DNA from: Artemia franciscana
Lineage: Eukaryota > Arthropoda > Branchiopoda > Anostraca > Artemiidae
DNA: 64,000 bases
Direction: 5' to 3'
Assembly: GCF_032884065.1 (NCBI RefSeq)
Contig: NC_088867.1
Span: 1 to 64,000 of the forward strand
A program made the position numbers and the translations under genes. Shown in pieces: positions 36,479 to 47,815 of the stretch (positions are counted from its first letter, which is position 1; each line of letters begins with the position of its first letter). The notes beneath the pieces are model-generated. The model saw only the letters and a list, made by a program, of their open reading frames with translations. It did not search any database and was not told the DNA's origin.

Positions 36479-36498
36479 GTTTATGTCGTTTTATTTCT

Positions 36499-36632
36499 GT
36501 AATATACTTGATACTATATTGTTTCATTAAAATCATGAGTCGAGTTGTTTAAATCGACCAAATATTAACTAATTTCAAAATTTTCAGTTATTTTTCAGGT
36601 TTGATTTAAAATATGAATATTATTGTTGAGAC
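36499..36632. repeat. ~135-bp direct repeat, unit 1
   Basis: Shares TACTTGATACTATATTGTTT, GAGTCGAGTTGTTTAAATCG and TTTTCAGTTATTTTTCAGGT with 36742-36875 in the same order. It lies between the two ankyrin frames and is non-coding. Confidence 0.85.
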
Positions 36633-36741
36633 GCCATTAATATTTTTGCAGTTTATGTACTAACTTAAGTTATTCTGAAATCAAAACTAAAATTCAAAAA
36701 ATTATTTTTTTTTTTAATTGAAATATAAGACAACCCTAATA

Positions 36742-36875
36742 GAGTAATACACTTGATACTATATTGTTCCATTAAAATCACGAGTCGAGTTGTTTAAATC
36801 GACCGAAAAAATAACTAATTTCAAAATTTTCAGTTATTTTTCAGGTTTGATTTAAAATATTAATATTATTGTTGA
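36742..36875. repeat. ~135-bp direct repeat, unit 2
   Basis: Second copy of the repeat at 36499-36632, offset by about 243 bp, with a few substitutions (for example ACACTTGATAC versus ATACTTGATAC). It sits just downstream of the broken ankyrin array on the minus strand. Confidence 0.85.
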
Positions 36876-36904
36876 GCATATCTGCATGTGATATAAGCCT
36901 CATT

Positions 36905-37744
36905 CAGTCCAGAGCTGCATTGTTCAGCAGTAGCTGACAAATATCCAGTGTGCCTTTTTCAGCAGCATAATGCAAATCTGTTTCGTCATACTAGTCTTTA
37001 ACGTTTGGGTCAGCTCTATTGCTCAGCAGTAGCTGGCAAATATACAGCGTGCCTCTTTCAGCAGCATAATGCAAAGCATTCCTTTTATCACTATCCTTCA
37101 GATTCGGTTGTGCCCCTTTGCTTAGCAGCAGCTGACAAATATCCAATATGCCTCTTTCAGCACCAAAATGCAAAGCTGTCCTTTTGAAAAAGTCCTGTAT
37201 ATTAGGGTCGCCAATATTGTTGAGCAGCAGCTGACAAATATCCAATGTGCCTCTTTTAGCAACATAATGCAAAGCTGTTTCGTCATACAAGTCTTTAAAG
37301 TTTGGGTCAGCTCTATTGCTCAGCAGTAGCTGACAAATATCCAGTCTGCCTCTTTCAGCAGCATAATGCAAAGCTTTGGTTTTATCACTCTCGTCCAGAT
37401 TCAGGTCTGCCCCATTGCTCAGCAGCAGCTGACAAATATCCAATTTGCCTCTTTCACCAGCAAAATGCAAAGCTGTCCTTTTGAAAAAGTCCTGTATATT
37501 AGGGTCGCCTCTATTGTTGAGCAGCAGCTGACAAATATCCAATGTGCCTGTTTTAGCAGCATAATGCAAAGCTGTTTCGTCGTACAAGTCTTTAACTTTT
37601 GGGTCAGCTCTATTGCTCAGCAGTAACTGACAAATATCCAATGTGCTTCTTTCAGCAGCAAAATGCAAAGCTGTCCTTTTATTACCATCCTTTAGATTCA
37701 AGTCTGCCCCATTGCTTAGCAGCAGCTGAGAAATATCCAATTTG
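36905..37744 (-). pseudogene. Ankyrin-repeat array fragment broken by a stop and a LINE
   Basis: From 37744 downwards the minus strand encodes about eight ankyrin repeats of 33 residues (DICQLLLSNRADPN, TALHYAAKTGTLDIC and similar). The 249-codon frame stops at a TAG at 36991-36993, where sister repeats have a Leu codon (VKDLYDETALHY elsewhere, VKD-stop-YDETDLHY here). The frame then goes on for one more repeat to about 36905. The upstream end is cut exactly where a CR1/Jockey-like LINE tail begins, so the first repeats were lost or displaced. Sequence and motif match the intact frame at 35594-36478, so both derive from one array or a local duplication. Confidence 0.75.
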
Positions 37745-40330
37745 CCTTTTTCAATTCAATTTATTCAATTCAATTTATTCAAAAAGAAAAGAAAACACAT
37801 AACAACAATAATAATAAAGATCCTAGAAGCGAACTTGTTAAGGACCAAAACGACAAGAAATTGAAAATGAAGAATAGAGAAAAAAAGAAAAGAGAAAACA
37901 AGGGTAATTAAAACAAATTGAATAAACATTTAGAGAAATGTAATATCAAGATTTTAGTACATTGTTATATAGCGTCTGAAAACTTGTGGATAGCTTGACA
38001 CTGGAGGGTATTAAATTCCATTGAATTATAGATTTATAAATTGGGGATTGCTGGGTGGAACTAGAGATACACCTGGGGACAATTAAGGAATGGTTGGATG
38101 AACGGAGACAGTGGCCTTCAGAATTATTACTATTAAAATAAGATAATAAGTGGGGAGGAAGATTTTTATAGTAAGCGGAGTATGCGAGGGATAGATTTAA
38201 CTTTTTGATAATTTGTTCAAAAGGGATAATACCAAAATCGGAGTACAAGTCCTTGGTGGGATATAGTCGTGGCAACCAAAAAACTGCTTTGACGGCACGG
38301 TTTTGAGCAGATTTTAGTTTATTGGTAACTGAAGGATAAGTATTGCCCCATACAGATCCGCAGTATGCGATATATGGGTAAATAACGAATAATAAAGGGT
38401 GATAAGGATATCGGGAGGAAGAAAATAATTCACACGATTAATCATACTTACCTGTCGCAAAATTATGGCTCTGATATAGGACACATGTTTTGCAAATGAT
38501 AGGCAGGAGTCTATGTGGACACCAAGAAACTTGGCAGCTTCGACCTGCGGGAGGAGATTTGTAGAATATTTTAGGCCAAGTGCTGGCTGAGCTTCATTTT
38601 TTTGTAAGGGGTTCGAAATAATACCACCTGACTTTTCTTGCTGTTAATGGTCATGCAGTTAACGAGACACCACTCCTGTACTCTATTCAGAAGGGTTTGA
38701 GTAAAGGTGACGACGGATGGTAAATTAGGACCGGTGATGAAAAAGTTGCTATCGTCAGCAAAAAGTATTGGGTGCACTGATGGACCCAGGTCTGTAATCA
38801 AATCATTAATATAAAGGAGAAAAAGTATTGGACCAAGAACAGAGCCCTATAGGATGCCCCTCCGGATAGGTAGGGGATGTGAAGTCACCCCACCCAGTCT
38901 CACACTCTGTACTCTACCAGAGAGATAAGAGCCGAACCATGAGAAAGGAACTCCACGATTCCCTAGGCTATTGAGTTTACTTAATAAAACACTGTGATCA
39001 ACCATGTCAAAGGCCTTTGAAGAATCCAGAAATAAGCCCAATACAGTATTTTTACGGTCAAGTTGGGAACGTATAAACTGTGTGGTGTGTATTAGTGCAT
39101 GAGCAGTTAAAAATTTGGTACGGAAGCCATATTGATGAGGATAAATCAACGAATCTGATGAATGATCCCCAAATACAAAGGGAGAAAGACGTCGGAATAT
39201 AATTCTCTCGAGCACCTTAGATATAACTGGGAGAAGTAAGATTTGAGGATGATAATTGCTTATCTCAGACGGATCGCCTTTTTTATGAATCGGGATAACA
39301 ATTGCTGATTTAAATATTTCTGGGAAGACTCCATTGGTCATAGACAGGTTTGCTATGCGCACAATGGGTTCACAGATATAGGAAGATACGGTCCTAAGAA
39401 GCTTATTACTTATACCAAAGAAGTCAGGTGTACTACTATTAGAGAGAGATTCGATAACTTGAAGCACCTCTTTGCGATCAGTTGGAGAGAAAAACATGGA
39501 TCAGGGATTTTTGCTAGGGTGTACTGACTGTGAGAAGGAACAGGAGTTAGCATTTGGAATATTAGTGATATAATTATTAAAAGCATCCGGTACTGAAAGT
39601 GGGTCAATTAATCTGCCACTGATGTCCCTAAGGTTAATAGGAACAGATCTTGAATCCTTTTTTTTAAAGAATTTCATTCATTGTAGACCAAATTTTTTCC
39701 AAGTTCCCTTTGCAGTGAGAGATTTTTGAATAATAATAATTTTGCTTTGCTTCCCGGATGAGTTTGGTATATATGCTTTTGTATTTTTTATAATTAGTCA
39801 GGTCAATAACGCTACTGGTTTTGCAAGCTAACTTATATAGGTCATTTTTTCGGTATGAAGAGATTATCAGGCTTTTTGACATCCAGGGACGTATATGGGT
39901 AGTTTTTCGGTTTGATTTACGAACTGGAAAGGTTGAAATGATAAAATCAATCATTCCCTGTGTAAAACTACTTGTGGTTGAATTAATATCCTGACAATCC
40001 AAAGTCTTGGACCAGTCGAAGGATTTCAAACAATCCGTGAACCGTTTCATATTCACAGTATTATATATTCTATTAGACGTAGGGCTATTAGTTCTACGGG
40101 GTTGAGTAGCTGATAGGGAGGGTAAGGAAAGATAGATTGGAAAGTGATCTGACAAGTCAGAAAATATTATTTTGGAGGACAGATGGTTTCCCAGGGAAGT
40201 GGATACAAAAATGTTATCAATTAAAGCAGCAGTAGACCTCATGGGATCACCTCTAGTAGGAAAAAGGATTGTGGGAAGAAGACCACTTGAGGTAAATGTT
40301 TCAAAGAAGGTATCACAATCATTGTTATTA
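37745..40330 (-). mobile_element. CR1/Jockey-like LINE relic, 5'-truncated
   Basis: On the minus strand, 40330-39664 encodes the end of the endonuclease domain and the linker (STAALIDNIFVSTSLGNHL, SDHFPIYLSLPS). The RT follows at 39497-38847 with VIPIHKKGDPSEISNY, GLFLDSSKAFDMVDHSVL and RRGIL-stop-GSVLGPILFLLYIND; the stop is in the codon where CR1-like RTs have Gln (PQGSVLGP). FADDSNFF (about 38745) is the catalytic motif. The C-terminal part with YYKNLPPHLLSYF ends at 37946. A ~200-bp 3' region closes with a TTGAATAAATTGAATTGAAT tail at about 37750-37790. A frameshift near 39600 also breaks the frame. The 5' end abuts the RTE-like element at 40331. Confidence 0.8.
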
Positions 40331-41960
40331 CCTTACCTTAGACCTTAGATCCTCCAGAGCCAGGGGTGGATCATAGGGCGTCTACGAAACCTTGCCAGAC
40401 ATATCGGAGCTGAGCTGCAGCCACGAATTCCTCCCACTTTGGTTGAAGAGACAACTCCGCATTCCTCAGGTCTCGGTCGTACTGTCGTCGTAAGGTGTGT
40501 CTTGGTCGACCTCTTTTTCGCCTCCCCTTGGGATGCCAATCATATACTGTATTCGGGAGTCAATCCTCTTGCATATGGAGGACGTGGCCAAGGTATGTCC
40601 ATATCCTACGTTTCAGAAGGTCAGTAACTAATGGTAGACCGGTTTGCCGGCAAACTTCTATGTTGGTGACCTTTTCCTGCCACGATATGTTCAGGATTCG
40701 CCTAAGGTACATGTTTTCAAAGGCTAGGACACGTTTCTCTAGCTGGGTGTTTAGTTTCCAGCATTCACTAGCATAGAGGAGGATGGACATCATATTGCTA
40801 CTCAGGAGGCGGAGCTTCAAGCGCATAGAGTATTTACTACTGCGCCAGACTGGTTTCAACTTGCTAAAAACCGATGTCGCTTGTCCAATTTTCTTCTTGA
40901 TTTTGTAGGCTATTTCACCATCGTATTTGATCCAACTCCCGAGATATTTAAATTCCTTGACCTGCTCAATAATTTTATTTTTGCATTTTAATATGAGTGG
41001 GGAGTCAGATGTGGCCATACTCTTTTTTTTCTGACATTTACTGCAAATCTCATTTTCTCGGCCTTTTCGTCTACGGCGTCGAGTAGCAGCTGTAGTCGCA
41101 GTTTTGCTTCTTCAAGAAGAACAACGTCATCTGCAAAGTCCAGATCGGAGATCTGTCGGCTCCTAATCTTCACTCCAATGCCTGAAGACTGCCGTAGAAT
41201 ATAGTCCATTACAATGACAAACAGAAACGGGGATAGGACACACCCTTGTTTGACGCCAGACATTATCTTGAAGAAACGTGTGTCCCCATTTTCTGTGCGT
41301 ACACAGCATTCACTATCCTCATATAGTGCGATTATCATTTTGACTAGTTTATCAGGTACTCCGTAATATTTCAAAATCTTCCATAAAGTGTCTTGGTCAA
41401 CAGAATCGAACGCCTTTTCAAAATCAATGAAGAGCAGGTACAGCTTTTTTTTCCATTATCTGGACTCTTCCACCATCAGTCTAAGAATGAAAATAAGATC
41501 TGTCATTATACGTTCGTTAACTGGGTTCCAGTTTGTCATTGCTTTGTGTGCAAGAGGTGACATCAGAAGTCCTACACCAGCACGGTGGACGGAAGGGTGA
41601 CCACTAAATGCCATGACATATTCATCACCGAACTTCTCTAATCCATTTCCAGTCCACCTTATTTCACTGAGAACGAGTATATCGATGAGGTATTGTCTCA
41701 TCTCTTTAAGAACTTGATCTGTCTTGGATATCTGTTTCATCGTTCTCACGTTCCAAAAACCCATCTTTAGATTCTGTTTCGCAGTCAAAAATCGGTTCCG
41801 GGGGCATGCAGGGGTGGTTATCTGGGGAGGTGATGTATCCGAGGCTGTTGTAGACGTTTCAGTTGCAGTTGTTTTTGCCCTGAGGGTTGCCCCTCAAGGT
41901 CCCGGGTTTGGGCTGCAAGCCCACGGCCCAACCCTCCTCATTTGTGGACCTGGGAGCGTT
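40331..41960 (-). mobile_element. RTE-like LINE with internal deletion
   Basis: Minus strand. 41788-41456 encodes the start of an APE-type endonuclease (LKMGFWNVRTMKQISKTDQV, then VLSEIRWTGNG). The frame then meets a stop and jumps directly to RT motifs (LLFIDFEKAFDSVDQDTLWK, GVKQGCVLSPFLFVIVMDYI, ISDLDFADDVVLLEEA with the catalytic FADD), so the endonuclease end and RT start are deleted. The C-terminal region follows at 41018-40560 (EFKYLGSWIKYDGEIAYKI, YLGHVLHMQED). After another stop, about 40540-40345 reads a block with GRPRHTLRRQYDRDLRN and WEEFVAAAQLRYVWQ. A Ser/Thr-rich lead (about 41870-41790) precedes the endonuclease. Clade is inferred from motif style only. Confidence 0.75.
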
Positions 41961-42254
41961 TTGCTCCCCCGACCTATGTGAGGCAAGGATCCTTACATGG
42001 TTGAGTTAATTAAACTATTGCCTTCTTTTGTGGTAAATTAATAAAACTAGAAAAATCATCATACAGATTACAAAAGAAAGGTTGCGGAAATTAGGGTGGT
42101 TTATAAAATAACGAAAAAATAGAAGAATTCTCGTCTACACTTATGTCGACGATTATTGAATAAATGCATCTGTTATTTATAGGTTGCGAGAACAAGAATT
42201 TACAGTCTAATAGTCTGGTGAATTTTAGACTTGATCTGATGTAAAGAGAAATGC

Positions 42255-43678
42255 TGCCAGAGGACTTGCCAGAGAAAAGGACTGCCAGAGAAAAGGGGAA
42301 GTACCCAATGATTTTAGGAAAACCTTAATTAAGCCACTGTATAAGAAAGGTGACAAAAGAGAGTGTCGTAATTATCGAGGCATTAGTCTGGTCTCTGTAG
42401 GTAGCAAACTACTGAGTAATATGATACGTTTTAGACTGAGAGATGCTGTAGACAGAGTTTTAAGGAAAGAACAATGCAGTTTTAGAAAAGGTAGAGGATG
42501 TATCGACCAAGTTTTCACTCTTAGGTTAATAATTGAGAAGTCCCTTCGTTGTAAAACACCTTGGGTCCTCAGTTTCATCGATTATGAGCAAGCTTTTGAT
42601 TCTGTTTATAGAAGAGCGTTAACAAAGGACTTATCGTTATATTGTATACCAGAAAAATACATTAAAGTGATTTGTTCTATGTACGAGAGTAATACTGCTG
42701 CGGTTAAGGTAGGAAATGAGGTTAACAACTGGTTTTGTATTAAATCAGGAGTTAAGCAGGGTTGTGTTCTATCCCCCTTTGTGTGAATCATTTTGATAGA
42801 CTTTGCCTTAAGGAGCACAGGAAAGGCAATTGGAGACCACGGAATCAAATAGGGAGGAAACACTCTCCTGGACTTAGATTATGCTGATGATTTAAGCATA
42901 TTAGATGAAAGTGTGAGCAAAATGAATGAATTTTTAGAGGTTTTGCGAGTTCAGGGTGCTAAAATAGGCTTGAAAATTAATGTTAAGAAGACTAAGTCAC
43001 TAAGGCTAGGAATAAGTGTAGATGAAGAGGTAACATTAGGTAACGAAAAGATTGAACAGGTTGGGAGCTTCACTTACCTTGGTAGTATTATTAGTAAATA
43101 TGGTGGAAGCAGTGAAGATGTTAAAAGTAGAATGGCTAAGGCTCAGAATTTTTTTTCACAGCTAAAAAAAGTTTGGAAGAATAGAAATATAATTCTGTAA
43201 ACCAAGATTAGAATATTGGAAGCTACAGTGATGACAGTGGTCAAATATGGCTCTGAAGCATGGGCGCCCTGAAAAGCGGATGAAGATTTACTAGATGTTT
43301 TCCAGAGAAATTGCCTACGGATTGTTCTGGGTACCCGGCTGACTGACCGTATTTCAAACAGTTGGTTTTACGAAAAATGTGGTTCAATCCCACTTTCTAG
43401 GGCTATAATGAAAGAAAAGTTGAGATGGCTAGGCCACATTCTACGGATGAAGGATGAAAGATTACCGAAGATTGTCCTTTTTACCCAACCGTCTGGGGCT
43501 ACATGAAAAGCAGGTCGTCCTTGTCAGGCTTGGGAGGATGTCATAAATAAAGATTTAAAGGAAATGGGAACTTCCTGGGAGGCTGTAAAGAGGGAGGCTT
43601 TAAATAAATTGGGTTGGTGGAGGAGCGTGCGTAGCTGTGTTGACCTCAGCCGGCTTATTGCTGCAGTGAGTTATTAGT
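42255..43678 (+). mobile_element. RTE-like LINE reverse-transcriptase relic
   Basis: Plus strand. KRECRNYRGISLVSVGSKLL leads to QCSFRKGRGCIDQVFTLRLI, VLSFIDYEQAFDSVYRRAL and GVKQGCVLSPFV, then a TGA at 42784. It continues with LDLDYADDLSILDESVSKMN (catalytic YADD), INVKKTKSLRLG and VGSFTYLGSIIS. After further stops, about 43250-43676 reads LRWLGHILRMKDERLPKI, AGRPCQAWEDVINKDLKEMG and ends RSCVDLSRLIAAVSY. At least four in-frame stops inactivate it. The endonuclease is missing. It is close kin of the fragment at 29820-30552. It ends next to a Helitron helicase relic at about 43690. Confidence 0.82.
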
Positions 43679-43689
43679 AATAGTATACT

Positions 43690-45350
43690 AACATCGTGCT
43701 CTCCTTCAGCTCCTACAGAGCTATGGGAGAAATATAAATTGAAAATAGCCGATCATATACTACATCAAAAACGGTTAGAGACGTCAGATATGACCTTTGA
43801 TGTTACATCAAAAATTAACTACACTTTAGATATTATTGAAGATTTGTGCGCATGTATGGCAAACAAACCTCTTCAGGATTTGGGAGTGCCTTCACCTAAT
43901 CGTTACGCTGCTGTTTCGACGTGTGTAGAATTGGATCGTGAACGAAGTTATAACACGAGTTACACAAAACCAAAGTTACAAAACCAAAGTTACCAAAGTT
44001 ACACAAAAAGACATTTATGATAAGATAATGCATTGTGTAGATAACAACGTTGGAGAAGTCTTCTTTTTGGATGCGCCTGGAGGTATTGGTAAAACGTTTG
44101 TGATAAAATTGATTCTGGCTTCAATTCGATCAAAAAATGACATAGCGTTGGCAATTGCTTCGTCCGGAATAGCCAAAACGTTGCTACCTGGTGGAAGAAC
44201 TGCTCATTCCGCTTTGAAATTGCCTCTGAATTTGCATTCTACAGAAACTCCTAAGTGCCATATTTCCAAATCGTCTGGGATGGGTAAAATATTGCAGTAA
44301 TGCAAACTTATTATTTGGGACGAGCGCACAATGTCACCCAAAAAATCGCTCGAAGCTTTGGAGCAATCATTACAAGATTTGCAAGGAAATTTGAAACCCT
44401 TTGGCACCATATTAATATTGCTTACGGGAGATTTCAGGCAAACATTACCTATAATACTTAGATCAACCCCTGCGGACGAAATGAATGCTTGCCTGAAAAA
44501 TTCTAATTTATGAACACACGTAAAGACATTAAAATTACCTATAAATACGCGTGTCTGATTGCAAAACGATGACTCTGGTGAAATATTTTCAGAACAATTG
44601 CTGGGAATTGGAAACGGAAAGCTCACAGTAGACTCAATTCAAGGACGTATACAACTGCCCGCTGAATTCTGTAATTTAGTGATGTCAAAAAATGAATTGG
44701 TTGAAAAGGTATTTTCGAATATTCTAACCAATTATAAAAATCATAAATGGCTCAGTAAACGAGCGATAGTGGCAGCCAAGAATAAAGACGTCCACGAAAT
44801 CAACGATATTATTTTGACCAGGATTCGAGACCAGGAAGTAATTTACAAGTCAGTTGACACAGTTCTGGAACCAAATGAAACGGTTAATTATCCATCTTAA
44901 TTTTTAAATTTCCTGGATCTCCCATGGTTTCCACCACACGCGCTACTACTAAAAATGGGCGTACCAATAATACTGTTATGAAATATTAACCCACCAAAGC
45001 TTTACAATGGCTTGCGACTTGCCGTAAAAAAAAACCAAAAACAATGGAAAACGTAATAGAGGCAACAATCTTGAGAGAGCCTTTTGAGGGTGAGACTGTT
45101 CTTATTTCTCGCATCAGCATGATTCCAACGAATCTGCCTTTTCAATTTTAAAGATTACAATACCGAATTCGATTACCATTTGCAATCAACAAAGCTCAAG
45201 GGTAATCATTAGAAAAATGCGGTAAAGATCTTAATACAGATTGTTTTTCCCATGGACAATTGTAATTTGCATATTCGAGGGTCGGTAAACCTGACAATCT
45301 ATTATATGCACAGACAATGGGACAGCGAAGAATGTTGTATATTTGCAAGT
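43690..45350 (+). pseudogene. Helitron PIF1-type helicase relic 1
   Basis: Broken frames carry the PIF1 helicase motifs of animal Helitrons: FFLDAPGGIGKTFVIKL (Walker A, ~44060), IASSGIAKTLLPGGRTAHSA, IIWDERTMSPKKS (Walker B with C to R next to DE, ~44310), LLTGDFRQTLPII (~44420) and the C-terminal GKLTVDSIQGRIQLPAEFCN. The last motifs (INKAQG..., NTDCFSHGQL) survive at 45170-45270 with stops and small deletions. A helitron-type lead-in (ELWEKYKLKIADHILHQKRL) precedes. PIF1 helicases unwind DNA during rolling-circle transposition. This copy has many stops and is the most decayed in the cluster. Its 5' part (Rep) is missing. Confidence 0.85.
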
Positions 45351-45726
45351 TGTACGTAGTTAATTTATATTGTATATGTATAACTATTTACCGATCTAGC
45401 TATATAAAAATAAGTCGTATTTATGCATGTTTGTCTGTTTGTAAGAAGCTTTGCTTATGACGTCATTATAGGTATATAAGGCTTTGTATATGCACAGACA
45501 CTAAGACAGCGAAGAATCTTGTATATTCGCAAGTTTTACGTAGTTAAAAACATATATCTATCTCTATATATATAAAAATAAGTTGTCTGTCTGTCTGTGG
45601 ATCAGGCGACGTCATGTTTCTGTGTCGACTGACGTCATGAAGTTAGTTGTCGTCATTTTTGCTATGACGGTGACGTCATTAACGGTATTTAAGGCATTTG
45701 TTCCTGGAAAAATGTTTAATTGTAAA

Positions 45727-46076
45727 ATGACTGAAGAACCTACAATGGCAACAGCCGAGGAAGCTGCTCAAAGAGTTTATGCCAAAAAACTTGCTGCTGA
45801 TAGAGAAAGTAAGAAAAGAAAGCGTTCCGAGGAATCACAAGAACAGCAAGAAAACAGGCTTGCAGCTGATAGAGAAAGTAAGAAAAGAAAGCGTGCCGGG
45901 GAATCACAAGAATAGCAAGAAAACAGGCTTGCGGCTAAAGAACGCAAAACCGCGCAGTTAGATGAAAATCCACCTGGACAGCGAGAGTCAAACATATCAA
46001 AACTGAAAATGATAGCGATGATGATTGGGTTTGGAATTTTGACTTGGATAAGGTCATCAATGCCTACCAGATTTAA
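45727..46076 (+). pseudogene. Helitron N-terminal charged-repeat protein remnant
   Basis: From ATG 45727 the frame reads MTEEPTMATAEEAAQRVYAK, then repeats of ~22 residues (LAADRESKKRKRSEESQEQQ), a predicted coiled, highly charged segment. A TAG at 45913-45915 stops it where sister copies have Gln. The same frame goes on to DENPPGQRES; in the +1 frame an acidic end ENDSDDDWVWNFDLDKVINA reaches a stop at 46076 and looks more like a natural C-terminus. Related repeats occur at 50940-51110 and 56743-57120, where they precede Rep or helicase sequence. So this is the N-terminal region of the Helitron protein or a separate small ORF. Confidence 0.6.
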
Positions 46077-46204
46077 GTTAAAAAAACAAAGGTTCGTCGA
46101 TATGTACTTCATAGTGACGCTGAAAAATAAAGAAGAAAAAGAAAACTGAAAAAAGAAAAAAGGTAAAAAACTAAAAAAAAAGAAAAAGAAAAAACACTCC
46201 AAGA

Positions 46205-46600
46205 GAAATTACAGACCGGGACACAAATGACGACCGAGACAGAGGGAATATAAGTGACGACCGGGAACCTCAAAGAGAAATTACAGACTGGGACACCCGG
46301 ACACAAATCACGACCAGGACACAGGGAATATAAATGACGACCGGGACACAGGGACACAACTACAACGGGGATACCGGGGGCACAGGCGGGATATATAAAT
46401 GACGACCGGGACACAAGGATTGTTCGAATAGAAATTACAGACCGGGACACCGGGACACAAATGACGACCGGGACACAGGGAATATAAATGACGACCTGGA
46501 CACTCAAAGAGAAATTACAAACTGGGACACTGGGGCCCAAATGACGACCGGGACACAGGGAATATAAATGACGACCGGGACACAGGGACACATCATTAGA
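46205..46600. repeat. Minisatellite of GACGACCGGGACACAGGG type
   Basis: Units built on AAATGACGACCGGGACACAG and GGAATAT or GGACACAACTACAACGG recur irregularly every ~27-50 bp. Reverse-complement versions fill 59280-59680 and 61760-62440 inside other Helitrons, so the array travels with this Helitron family. Confidence 0.85.
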
Positions 46601-46891
46601 ATAATGAGGTATAGATCTGAATACGGATTGTTTTTCCCATGGACAATTATATGTTGCATGTTCAAGAGTCAGTAAACCTGACAATCTATTTATATGCACA
46701 GACAATGGGACAGCGAAGAATGTTGTATATTCGCATGTTTTACGTAGTTAAAAACATATATTTATATCTATCTCTATTCACAGGTGGGACACAGGGACAC
46801 AACTACAATGGCGCGTAACTAATATGGCGCGTAACGATTTACGCACGCGGGGGGGCTTGGGGGGGGCGCGAAGCACCCCACCAACTAGGTG

Positions 46892-46892
<1 letters not shown>

Positions 46893-46961
<69 letters not shown>
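46893..46961. repeat. (AT)n microsatellite between two Helitrons
   Basis: An uninterrupted TA run joining the truncated 3' end of one Helitron to the 5' start (AAGTTGTCTGTGTGTCTGTC) of the next. Confidence 0.95.
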
Positions 46962-46962
<1 letters not shown>

Positions 46963-47051
46963 TTGTCTGTGTGTCTGTCGAGTGACGTCACTGTCTGCAT
47001 ATGACGCCCGAATTATTTCATCACATACCAATTCAAAAACAAATATATTCA

Positions 47052-47244
47052 AGCCGAAGTAGCTCAGTTGAATAACTACCTGTGTTGGCGCAGTGGGTTT
47101 AACCTTAGCGTGGTAATACGGGACCCAGAGATCGAACCATGCTGCAGGAATGCACTACAGGGCCGACGCAGGGACCTTAGTAGTCAAGAAGCGTCGTTAA
47201 TCCGATACAAATACAGTAGCTCAGTTGGTCAAGCGTTATGTTCC
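47052..47244 (+). repeat. tRNA-like modules (SINE-type) in Helitron 2
   Basis: Three tRNA-like pieces follow each other. The first is AGCCGAAGTAGCTCAGTTGA (start of a tRNA with an A box). The second is TTGGCGCAGTGGGTTTAACC ... CAGAGATCGAACC (A-box and weak B-box). The third is CAGTAGCTCAGTTGGTCAAG, cut off at 47244 by the Penelope-like piece. The same order recurs at 63148-63385, where the third unit is complete. A functional tRNA is unlikely. Confidence 0.6.
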
Positions 47245-47815
47245 AGTCAAAATCAAAATCATCCGTTTTATTATACATTTTAAAACTTAAGTTATTATTA
47301 TCACAAATATTTACGTTTAAATCTAAGAAATGATCTTCATGACTAGTGCCATGACTAGGTTCACGAGTAAGCTCTGATGGATATATATTTTTAGAAATAT
47401 CAATGAAATCCTTACAATTTAAGACCAAAATATTATCTAAATATCTTTTATTATTTGACAAAATATGTTTTAAATTATTTGGATTATTCTTATCCATCAT
47501 TTATTTATATTCTAGTTGACTTAGTTGAATTAATGGGCTGGCATTCCCCCCCATGGGAATTCCCACGATTTGCTTGTACAAATCACCACCAAATCTTATA
47601 TAAGTATTGTATAAAACAAATTCTAATAACTCAAAAATCATATCCAAGCTGTAACATCTCAAGTTAACTGTGGTATTAAAGCAATTTGTCCATATAGCTT
47701 TTTTATTAAAAGTGTCTATTTTTAAGAACCTTTTACTAGATAAGAGGAAAGATTTTTTGATAACAGTCTTTAAATTATCTAACACTATATTAAGTGATAA
47801 ATTCACTTAATTTAA
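47244..47815 (-). pseudogene. Penelope-like reverse-transcriptase fragment
   Basis: On the minus strand, GGDLYKQIVGIPMGGNASPL (about 47590-47535) is the G-I-P-M-G RT motif used by Penelope-like elements. After a stop, RYLDNILVLN stands where the catalytic Y-x-D-D is expected; the second Asp is Asn. SHEDHFLDLNVNICDNN and SFKMYNKTDDFDFDWN follow, in the order seen in this group. Both ends are abrupt and coincide with Helitron sequence, so the fragment appears to be carried inside the Helitron. Both the stop and the lost Asp make it inactive. Confidence 0.65.

Larger units (their letters stand above)
45563..46892 (+). mobile_element. Non-autonomous Helitron 1
   Basis: The 5' end TCTATATATATAAAAATAAG (45563) starts with the TC expected of Helitrons and is followed by GTTGTCTGTCTG and TGACGTCA-containing sequence. 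Inside lie a coiled, charged coding remnant (45727-46076), A-rich low-complexity sequence, a minisatellite (46205-46600), and a fragment of the helicase 3' region (46625-46750). The 3' end has the GC-rich ...GCGCGAAGC... hairpin and a CTAG at 46885-46888, but only the first of the two terminal hairpin modules; AT repeats follow. Confidence 0.75.

Noticed and set aside
35788-37802. Plus-strand open frames over the ankyrin region
   Set aside because: They are shadows of the minus-strand ankyrin frames and show no sensible protein.
46109-46705. 198-codon minus-strand open frame
   Set aside because: Complement of the Helitron minisatellite; repeats of the same Pro/Val/Cys pattern.
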